Part shown: piece by piece, positions 6,593-14,000 of the stretch
How positions within the stretch are numbered: position 1 is the first letter of the stretch
How the letters are laid out: every line of letters begins with the position of its first letter
From: G039029935 sp039029935
GTDB lineage: Bacteria; Chloroflexota; Anaerolineae; Caldilineales; Caldilineaceae
Direction of reading: 5' to 3'
DNA: 18,239 bases
Assembly (NCBI GenBank): GCA_039029935.1
Contig: JBCCFC010000093.1
Location: 1 to 18,239, forward strand
Translations under genes and position numbers: made by a program
The notes under the pieces: model-generated
Databases searched by the model: none
Seen by the model: the letters and a program-made list of their open reading frames with translations, nothing else
What the model was told of the DNA's origin: nothing

Positions 6593-7795
6593 ATGCCAAT
6601 TTACGAACTGAAGTCAAGAAAACCAACATCAACTAGCGCATCAACCATTTCACGTACGCAAAACCCTACAACATCGACATTAGCTGGCTCAACCAACGCC
6701 ATCATACAGCGTTTCTCCGACCCTTCTGTTCCACTTAGTGGCGAGGATGTCAACCACCTACACCAAACCATTGGTACACAGGCGACGATTCAACTGTTGC
6801 GTCAACGAGAGGCCAATTACAAGCCACAACCTGTGATGGGTGCTGTCTATGACGCTACGTGGATTCAACGGTTGGTGGATGCAATGCCTGAGACAACGTA
6901 TGGGGAATCTGAGCAAAAAACGAAATCAAGCTCACATGGGGCTGATAACGCCAACCGTATCTCCCGTTTGACAACAAGCCCATCTCATGGCTCGCAAACG
7001 ACAATTCAGCGAACTGGGTTCACCGTTAAAACGGAGTTGTTAGATGAGCAAGACCCCTATCACCTAAGTGTTATGGATAAATTTAAACCAAGATTAACTG
7101 AGCTTACTGGTGAAGGCGGAAGAGATAACTCAACCTATGCCAAGATCAAAGAAGAAGTCGATGCGTTTAATGCCCTCAGCCCGCTTCAAATTCAAGAAAT
7201 GATGACCAAGATAGCTGTGCTACGAGCATTGGTCAAAAATTATCGTAACAAGTTTGAACGGTCTTTCCGTCCTAGAGAAAAGTCATCCAAATACCTTGAT
7301 GTTGTTGCGCTCGATGCGAAATTAAACGCAGATAAGGGGCCTGTTAAAAAGTTCGAAATGTTTCTCTACGAACCAACCTACGTGAAAAATAAGGGTGGTG
7401 AATCTGTCGCGTCCAACTATGCAGCCCAAGCCGTTGAGCATCTAAAAAAAGAATATGCCATCGAAAATTATAATTACCCGAATGAATTGATGAAGTTTGC
7501 GACAGGATCGAACAGAACAGTCGGTGCATTGCTCAAAATATCTGATACGTATGTTGGATCATATACTGAGATAATTAATGGTGAAAGGAGAATTATACAG
7601 GGTACAGCCAATGTAAGCTATCTAGCCCGACACGAACTTCTTCAAAAAGTTCAAGAAGTGAAGGATAAAGTAAGCAACAGAGACGACCCATTGACCAAAG
7701 CCTCACCAGCACCAAACAAGCTTGTAGAGGCTTTCTTTGATTCGATTCCAGAAATTATGGACCGCGCTGGAGATGTGTTATCTCGTCTGAATTAA
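6593..7795 (+). CDS. Second modular effector-like protein, shared N-terminus, unrecognised C-terminal domain
   Basis: The 400-aa product starts at ATG 6593, with a G run (6578-6583) 9 bases upstream. MPIYELKS matches the start of the RGS-like protein. LHQTIGTQATIQLLRQR (56-72) and AVYDATWIQR (84-93) are shared with it, and the DNA over 6758-6808 is highly similar to 1017-1067. A Ser/Thr/Asn-rich linker follows. The helical segment TYAKIKEEVDAFNALSPL and a Y-L-D-V-x-x-L motif correspond to TFGRIKHWIAQYN and Y-I-D-V-x-x-L in the first protein. The C-terminal ~150 residues diverge and do not show the RGS motifs; I do not recognise them. There is no signal peptide. The layout, constant N-terminus with variable C-terminus, is typical of effector or toxin families. 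It is the last gene before the 7813-7845 terminator. Confidence 0.75.
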   Translation: MPIYELKSRKPTSTSASTISRTQNPTTSTLAGSTNAIIQRFSDPSVPLSGEDVNHLHQTIGTQATIQLLRQREANYKPQPVMGAVYDATWIQRLVDAMPETTYGESEQKTKSSSHGADNANRISRLTTSPSHGSQTTIQRTGFTVKTELLDEQDPYHLSVMDKFKPRLTELTGEGGRDNSTYAKIKEEVDAFNALSPLQIQEMMTKIAVLRALVKNYRNKFERSFRPREKSSKYLDVVALDAKLNADKGPVKKFEMFLYEPTYVKNKGGESVASNYAAQAVEHLKKEYAIENYNYPNELMKFATGSNRTVGALLKISDTYVGSYTEIINGERRIIQGTANVSYLARHELLQKVQEVKDKVSNRDDPLTKASPAPNKLVEAFFDSIPEIMDRAGDVLSRLN

Positions 7796-7812
7796 GTACA
7801 CATCATTCATCA

Positions 7813-7845
7813 AGTGTCATAAAGACGATGCACTCTATTTTTTTT
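7813..7845 (+). terminator. Probable intrinsic terminator of the effector/adhesin operon
   Basis: AGTG-T-CAT (7813-7820) pairs with ATG-CACT (7828-7834) around an AAAGACG loop. Two bases and an A later come eight Ts (7838-7845). The stem is short with one bulge, so termination may be incomplete. It starts 18 bases after the stop codon of the gene at 6593. Confidence 0.5.
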
Positions 7846-7883
7846 GGATAGGAACATAAGTTTCATTCATTTTTATCCTAATA

Positions 7884-7892
7884 TGATATAAC
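7884..7892 (+). promoter_or_regulatory. Candidate extended -10 promoter for the SRPBCC gene
   Basis: TGATATAAC forms an extended -10 element (TG-N-TATAAC) about 120 bases before the SRPBCC start. No convincing -35 is present, as is common with extended -10 promoters. The same TGATATAAY element occurs before the Rpn-like gene at 17579-17587. Confidence 0.45.
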
Positions 7893-7902
7893 ACTCATAT
7901 GA

Positions 7903-7916
7903 ACTGTCGTGACAGT
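7903..7916. promoter_or_regulatory. Perfect dyad, candidate operator
   Basis: ACTGTC-GT-GACAGT has perfect 6-bp arms. It starts 10 bases after the candidate -10 element, so it would cover or follow the transcription start. The position suits a repressor site, and SRPBCC/AHSA1 genes are often controlled by ArsR-type repressors, but no such regulator lies in this window. Confidence 0.45.
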
Positions 7917-7924
7917 GGGTATTC

Positions 7925-7964
7925 CCTTCTCCTATCCTGAGAAAAAGCGTAGGATGGGCGAAGG
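7925..7964 (+). other. Stem-loop in the SRPBCC leader
   Basis: CCTTCTCCTATCCT (7925-7938) pairs with AGGATGGGCGAAGG (7951-7964): 14 positions with one mismatch and one G-T pair, and the A-rich loop GAGAAAAAGCGT. No T tract follows. If transcription starts near 7900, it lies in the 5' leader, about 50 bases before the start codon. Confidence 0.55.
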
Positions 7965-8014
7965 CTGACACAATAGGGCTTACCAAAATCAACAGAGCGA
8001 ATGGAGCATACAAC

Positions 8015-8545
8015 ATGAGTCAATTACAAAACACCGCAACCATGCGCGGTAAAAACACCTTGGTGTGGGAACGCACACTCCCCATCTCACCCGAACAACT
8101 ATGGGCAACCATTGCCACCAAAGAGGGCTTGGCACACTGGTTCATGCCCACAACAGAAGCCATCCAAGAGGGCGGACGCTTCTCCTTTGAAGGCGGATGG
8201 GATGGAACCATTGTCGAAGTATCGCCACCCCACGCCATTCAGTTTAACCCTGATGATGATGAAGGTTCCTATCAACGCTTTGAAGTAACAGCTTGTGAGG
8301 ATGGCTGTATCTTTCAGCTAATTGACCGCGTGGGGGCGAGCATCGATGCCACTGAGATATTCTTTGACACCCCACCCCATCATATCTATCAACCGGGTGG
8401 ACCTGGGACACACTGGTCTGGTGTTGCTGCTGGGTATCACTGTTTTGTGGATGAGTTGGAGGGGTATGCAACGGGGGTGGAAGTGGCGTTTGATTATGAT
8501 GAGTTGTGTCATGGGTATGTAGTATTGTTGGATGGGTGGTTTTAA
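8015..8545 (+). CDS. SRPBCC / AHSA1-like (START-fold) protein
   Basis: The 176-aa product starts at ATG 8015 with GGAG (8003-8006) 8 bases upstream. The opening strand LVWERTLPISPEQLWATIAT, then KEGLAHWFMPTTEAIQEGGRF and GTIVEVSPPHAIQF, is the standard pattern of the AHSA1-like branch of the SRPBCC superfamily. These proteins have a helix-grip fold with a deep hydrophobic pocket and are usually cytosolic binders of small lipophilic molecules or helpers of stress responses. The C-terminal helix, HWSGVAAGYHCFVDELEGYA, also fits. The ligand cannot be told from sequence. It is a single-gene unit between its own candidate promoter and a strong terminator. Confidence 0.85.
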   Translation: MSQLQNTATMRGKNTLVWERTLPISPEQLWATIATKEGLAHWFMPTTEAIQEGGRFSFEGGWDGTIVEVSPPHAIQFNPDDDEGSYQRFEVTACEDGCIFQLIDRVGASIDATEIFFDTPPHHIYQPGGPGTHWSGVAAGYHCFVDELEGYATGVEVAFDYDELCHGYVVLLDGWF

Positions 8546-8590
8546 CCAAAAAGAGGGTCATGTGCCGTTGAGTACATGACCCTCTTTTGG
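8546..8590. terminator. Bidirectional intrinsic terminator
   Basis: AAAAGAGGGTCATGT (8549-8563) is the exact reverse complement of ACATGACCCTCTTTT (8574-8588), with the 10-base loop GCCGTTGAGT. The stem ends in A/T runs on both sides, and flanking CC/GG could extend it past a one-base bulge. It starts right after the SRPBCC stop codon and 39 bases beyond the minus-strand stop at 8629, so it can serve both convergent units. Confidence 0.9.
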
Positions 8591-8628
8591 ATTTACATTA
8601 AGCTGGCTGATACGATTGAGAAATTACC

Positions 8629-10914
8629 TTAGTTATTTGTCATCTCAATAATCGGCAAGTACCCACAGTCTGGTGCATCAATCGTCAAATTATCCGCACT
8701 CATCAAAACAGTGTCACTCAACCCAACAATCGACGTGGCAGGGAAGGCATCCAACGATTGGATGGCACCACCACAGGCCAAGCTCTTCACACGGAAGGTC
8801 ATTGTCGCCACAACAGACGGCTCGGTCACGGCCCGTTCTTCGCCTAATACACCTGCACTGGCGCGGATAAAGCCATTTTCGTTGTCAATCACTGGCTCTT
8901 CGAGTAGGAAGTAATAGGGCATGTCGGTCAACTGTAGGTCGAGGACTTCAATGGCACGTGGATCAAAGCCGTAGTGGAGGTTAAAGGCGTTGACCGCTGT
9001 GGTCTGCGGATCAAGCGTAAAGGTGATGGTATGAGTTGTGTCCATATCGCTGACGAGTCCTGTCGTGTCCATCGCAAGCATCGCCGTTGTTGTGATGAGT
9101 TGAGATACGTCGCGACCATCACGTGCTTGCAGACTAGAGGAGATTATCATCGGCCCTTGATCATTGTAGTGTCTTGATAGGTATACAAAATCTGTTGTAT
9201 CTGTTTTGCCAGAGCTATTAAAATCCGTCTCTGGTCGGAATTCGGGATCTCCTGCCGACTTATTCATGGAATAAACAAACCATGTTGCATCCGTAATCAG
9301 AATCTGCTCATCCCCTGGTTTTTGACCATAACGGTCAATCATGTCCCCATCCACGAGATAGCCAAAACTAAGGTATGACCCAATACCAACTTTAAGCTGC
9401 TCATTCTTGCGGACATTGTTCAATGAATGCCGACTTCGTACCATGATATCATAGGCATCTACTGGCACAGGTGGTAGTTCAAATCGTCCATATCTATCTG
9501 TTTGTACCACAAAGCTATATTGTGGTGTATTCTCAATCGACCCTTCGCCGGACGCATATAGCCTGACCTCCAGTGGAATTGACTTATTATCATGGGCAGA
9601 AGAGACTTTGTTCCATTCAAACAGGACAATACCGCGTACAATAGACTCAGATGTGATATGCACAACTGAATCATCTGCTTTTGCCATGACACTCCCGTTA
9701 GGACCACTGATATCTACAGGTGGATATTCATCATGGATAAAGGACAGAAGAGTTCCGGTGTCTGTTGTTGGCTTTTGTGCTTGAAGTGTCACATAAGCAA
9801 TTGGGAACGTCTCGGTAAATGTCACGTTGTATGCAAGCGCGCTGTAACTGCACTTTCCTGCTGAGGTACAGCTAATCGGTGTGACGATTCGGTCCAACTT
9901 TTTACGGTCATGCACTAATCGAGTGAGTCTAAAATGATCTGTGTCATACTCCCAACTGAGATGTACACCGCTGACAGGTGTTTCGCCGGGTGCAACCGTA
10001 ATTGTAAAGACCCTTTGCTGGTCTACAATCAAATCATCCGTATTTTCAAAATAGACTGTTGCACCGGATGGCGACTCCTCAACAGTAAACCCATTGCTTA
10101 CAGATAGGCTTTGTCCATTGGTGCTGAGTGTCACTGTTCGTGCGCCTAAGTTGGCATCGCTATTGATAGCAATTCGGACTTTTAGCTCTGTAGAACTGAC
10201 AGCAGTGACGTTCATGACGCTGATACCTGCACCAAAATCAAAATCATCAGCAGTTGGTGTATTGGCATTCCAATCGACATTGATACCTGAGAATGTGACA
10301 TCCATGTTGCGTCCTTGGTATCCGCTGGTAGGATTCAGACCATCAATACCACTTTGCTGAATCGTCACCTCGCCATCTTCAGTGGTTAGCTCCGCCTCAA
10401 CGTTACCACCACTCTCATTTTTCATCATCATAGATGACTCACTAATTGTTATTGGCACTGTGTCTGTTACTGTAGGGTTTAGCTGATATGGAATAGAATA
10501 GATCGGCCCACTACCCGGCTCAAGCGTGACCGAGGATTCAATTGTAAAAAACGATACCCGTAATGTTGCTTGTGTCGAGCTGTTTTCAACATAATCAACG
10601 GTGGGGCTTCCAAATGCACTGATGCGATCTTCTGCCACAACCTCCTGCGAAAGCGTGATTTTGGTTGGATCAAATGAAATCGAAGCATTCCCACCAATCA
10701 AGACATCTTCATTGACGACTTCGAGTTTGATAACGCCGCTGCCACCTTGCTGTGCAGACACTTTTTCAATGCGCACAACGTTGGTCGCATGGACATCGTC
10801 GGTGTGATAAATCACAGCGGCATCTGCTGTGAAAACAGATGGTATTGATGTGAAAAGCAGAACAATAGCAAGTGCTATATGCATCCCTCTCTTCATGTAG
10901 ATTTGTTTATTCAC
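8629..10914 (-). CDS. Secreted multi-cohesin protein with IPT-like, transthyretin-like and dockerin-like modules
   Basis: GTG at 10914 is chosen because AAGGAG lies 6 bases upstream (10926-10921). It gives 761 aa beginning with a signal peptide (IALAIVLLFTSIPSVF, cleavage near ADAA). Longer in-frame starts up to 11028 would bury that signal. In order: cohesin-like domain (~47-188), IPT/TIG-like domain (~192-280, LNPTSGYQGRNMDVTFSG), second cohesin-like domain (~282-420), carboxypeptidase-regulatory/transthyretin-like domain (~425-498, TDRYGRFELPPVP), dockerin-like module (~515-585, second Ca loop DFNSSGKTDTTD), third cohesin-like domain (~598-745) and the tail CGYLPIIEMTNN. Cohesins bind dockerins through Ca-dependent contacts. 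It is downstream of, and probably cotranscribed with, the 1,910-aa SLH protein, which offers two dockerins. A scaffold or surface-assembly role is likely; no catalytic domain is visible. Confidence 0.78.
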   Translation of the reverse strand: MNKQIYMKRGMHIALAIVLLFTSIPSVFTADAAVIYHTDDVHATNVVRIEKVSAQQGGSGVIKLEVVNEDVLIGGNASISFDPTKITLSQEVVAEDRISAFGSPTVDYVENSSTQATLRVSFFTIESSVTLEPGSGPIYSIPYQLNPTVTDTVPITISESSMMMKNESGGNVEAELTTEDGEVTIQQSGIDGLNPTSGYQGRNMDVTFSGINVDWNANTPTADDFDFGAGISVMNVTAVSSTELKVRIAINSDANLGARTVTLSTNGQSLSVSNGFTVEESPSGATVYFENTDDLIVDQQRVFTITVAPGETPVSGVHLSWEYDTDHFRLTRLVHDRKKLDRIVTPISCTSAGKCSYSALAYNVTFTETFPIAYVTLQAQKPTTDTGTLLSFIHDEYPPVDISGPNGSVMAKADDSVVHITSESIVRGIVLFEWNKVSSAHDNKSIPLEVRLYASGEGSIENTPQYSFVVQTDRYGRFELPPVPVDAYDIMVRSRHSLNNVRKNEQLKVGIGSYLSFGYLVDGDMIDRYGQKPGDEQILITDATWFVYSMNKSAGDPEFRPETDFNSSGKTDTTDFVYLSRHYNDQGPMIISSSLQARDGRDVSQLITTTAMLAMDTTGLVSDMDTTHTITFTLDPQTTAVNAFNLHYGFDPRAIEVLDLQLTDMPYYFLLEEPVIDNENGFIRASAGVLGEERAVTEPSVVATMTFRVKSLACGGAIQSLDAFPATSIVGLSDTVLMSADNLTIDAPDCGYLPIIEMTNN

Positions 10915-10976
10915 TTCATTCTCCTTGTCTTGTTTTGAATAAAGAGCTGAATCAAAATAAATATAAGATGACACAT

Positions 10977-11026
10977 GAACCTGATTGATAACCGTCATAG
11001 AAATAGACAACCAACGAATCAGGCTC
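10977..11026 (-). other. Inverted repeat between the two giant minus-strand genes
   Basis: GAACCTGATT (10977-10986) and AATCAGGCTC (11017-11026) are reverse complements with one mismatch, separated by 30 bases. No T tract follows on the minus strand, so it is not a clear terminator. It lies in the 128-base gap and may tune expression of the downstream cohesin gene. Confidence 0.4.
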
Positions 11027-11042
11027 ATACGTTGACTTATCG

Positions 11043-14000
11043 TTATGGTTGGCTAAATTCTTGGCGATACAGGTCAATAATCTCGATGACATCACCTATG
11101 GTCCACTCACCATCCAGTTGCGCTGGCGGGGCAGGATAGACATCCGCACGTTCCCACTTTTCCTGCGGGTAATTATCATCTATCATCATTAATGGTTTAG
11201 ATGTTGCATACCGACGATATATTTCGATAGCATCTAGCACATCATTGATTAGAACCTCGCCGCTCCCATCAAGGTCCCCCCGTTTGAGCAGTGGTGGTCC
11301 ATCTGGGTCGTTGACCGTAATCTGTATGGTCTTGCTATGGCTACCTCCGGGACCAGTCACGGTCAATGTTACGTCATAGAAGCCTGCCGCTGTATAGACA
11401 TGCGTTGGCGATTCCTCATGGCTATCCTCACTGCCATCACCAAAGCTCCATGTGTAGGTGTCGATGACATTCTGTGAATTGTTGGTAAATGTGATCGTTA
11501 GCGGTATGTTTCCACTCTGCACAGATGGCGTGAAGTCGGCAACAGGAGCAACGGCTTGTACTGTGATCAGATTCTCTTTTGTGATCGTATCCTCCCCGCC
11601 GGGGCCAGTGACAGTGAGCCGAACTGTGTAGGTTCCCGCTTGGGTATAGGTATGCAGCGGGTTACTGTCAATGCTAGATTGACCATCACCCAAATCCCAT
11701 TGATAACTCGACACACTGTTTGTCGATTGATCTGTATACTGTACTTGGAGGGGCGTAACGCCACTCAATGGGGTTGCACTGAAAGCGGCAATCGGTGCTG
11801 GATCATGAACAGCGATGGTCAATTCAGCCGTATCACTGCCACCATCGCCTGTGGCTGTCAACCGTACCGTGTATGTCCCTGGTGTCTGGAAGGTGTGGTT
11901 TGGGTTTTGAGCCGTGCTAGATTGACCGTTGCCAAAGTCCCATGCACGACTGCTAATAAGTCCAGTCGATTCATCGGTGAAGGATACGGTAAGCGGTGCA
12001 ATACCTTCTCGCACAGAAGCATTGGCTTTGGCTACGGGGGCGGGTGGTGGCAGACAATCCAAGTCAGTATTTACATGGATAGCATCCATGCGTTCACCTG
12101 CCAACCATGAATAATGAGCGAGGTTAAAACATGCATTGGGTACGATGATGCCCGACGTGTTTGACCCTGTACGACCCTCAAAGCGGTATACCTCACGGCC
12201 AGCGGATGCAACCATATAGATGCGCGAACTGGATTTCACGGTGAGTGCCTTAATGTCACTCGTTGCACTGATATCTTCGCCATCAAAAAACAGATCCACC
12301 CGATTGCCATTGGTATATAGTCGAGAAATATCCTCATCATCAACATCATCGTCATTGCAGCTAGATTCGATGCTTGCGACCGTTGAGATGTAGTAGTTGC
12401 CAGCATATTGATCCAGCCCATCGATATCTTCAGTACCCAAGCACAGTGTGTTGCTACCATTGAAACCACGTCGATATCTGCCATCCTCATAGATCACAAT
12501 ATCATGGTCCTCTACCGTGCCAATACCGACAATATTAATGTCATCAGTAGTCGAAAAATGGATTTCACCATCCTCTGGAATATAGATGCCATTGATATCT
12601 TCATCCATTCCATTGACTGTGCCGTTGTAGTACATCTTGAAAAGATTTTGTGACTTGTGATAGCAGACAATATCCTCGTCCTCCACCTCGCCCATGGGTG
12701 GATGTCCCCATTCATTATTGGCCGGAATGACATAATCGCTGCCTGTGACAAAACAGAAATCACCAAGGCGCGCTGTCTTCTGCGTTTTGTTGACAAAGGC
12801 ACGGTCAATCATCACCGCTACATGGTCACGCGTCATGCCCTCTTCGGGACAATAGGCAAACTCGCGTGTGAAGTCACAAGGCGTCATCCACCCTTCCCAA
12901 TAGGCTTCTTCCATCGCTGCCGCAAACTTGGCATCGGACGAAGTTGACGATAAGCCAAGCACGGGGACGTCATCATAGATACCCAGTGGGAAGGGGAGGT
13001 TGTCCAATGCATGGGCACCGCGCAGACATTTGAGCAAGAAATAGGCCATCTCATTGCGTTTCACCGCTTGATCAGGTTTGAATGAGCCGTCAGAAAATCC
13101 GTTGGTACATTGCCGATCCTTTAGCACCTTGATCCACTTCGCATTTTCAGTTTGCCCTGTGACATCGGTAAAAATTCGCTCACTGGCAGGTGGGTCAGGC
13201 AAGGTTGCGCCATAATCATGGACGGGTTGTCCAGTTTCCAGATAGCGTAGCGCAAGCACAAGCATTTTTGCGACATCACTCCGACGGGCATCCGCCTCCG
13301 GACAAAAAAGCAGTGGTGAATCAACACATGCATCTGCAATGCCAATATCATAGGTGGCATAGATTGAATCGTAGCCAAACTGGTCGTCCGCAACGTCATC
13401 AAATTCAGGATTGCTTGGCGGCGGCGTTGGCGTTGGCTCTGGTGTAGGACCCGGTGGTTCAGGGTCGGTTGGGCCATCGTAGTCAAACAACGTATCACCG
13501 GCGACATTGGTCATTTTTGCTTTACGAAATTGTAGTATACTATTGCCTGATGCCAGTCCAGTCAACGTAATTTCCACCAAATTGCCACGCCCATTGACAC
13601 CCGCAGGTGTTGGCTGTGCGCTAAAGGCAGCAAATTCAACTGTCCCTGCGGATTGGTCGATTTGGTTGACAAGGGCTATAAAGAAACGCCCCGTACTTGC
13701 AGGAAAATCTGTTATCTGTACAGCATCGATTTGAACCATTGTGGGATCAAATTGCATTTCAAAATCAAACCCGCCCAAGTCGTTGACATCCACAGCCTCA
13801 ACATAGACCGTTGACTCTTGTCCTGCAACAACATCCACCGACGCAGGCTGAATCTGCATGGATGTATTTGTCACCATACGCTGAGTTGCCGCCGCGTGCA
13901 CCACATGTTGGGCGCGAGCATTACAGGGTACATTCCACAACGCAGCCGCTTTCTGAATATCACCGATATCAATGAGGTCATCGCCATTCAAATTATGACG

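Noticed and set aside
10915..11028. Longer N-terminus of the multi-cohesin protein
   Set aside because: It would put 38 residues before the signal peptide, while AAGGAG with 6-base spacing precedes GTG 10914.
13190..13447. Plus-strand open frames opposite the SLH giant
   Set aside because: These are antisense shadows of a continuous, domain-rich coding frame and show no domains of their own.
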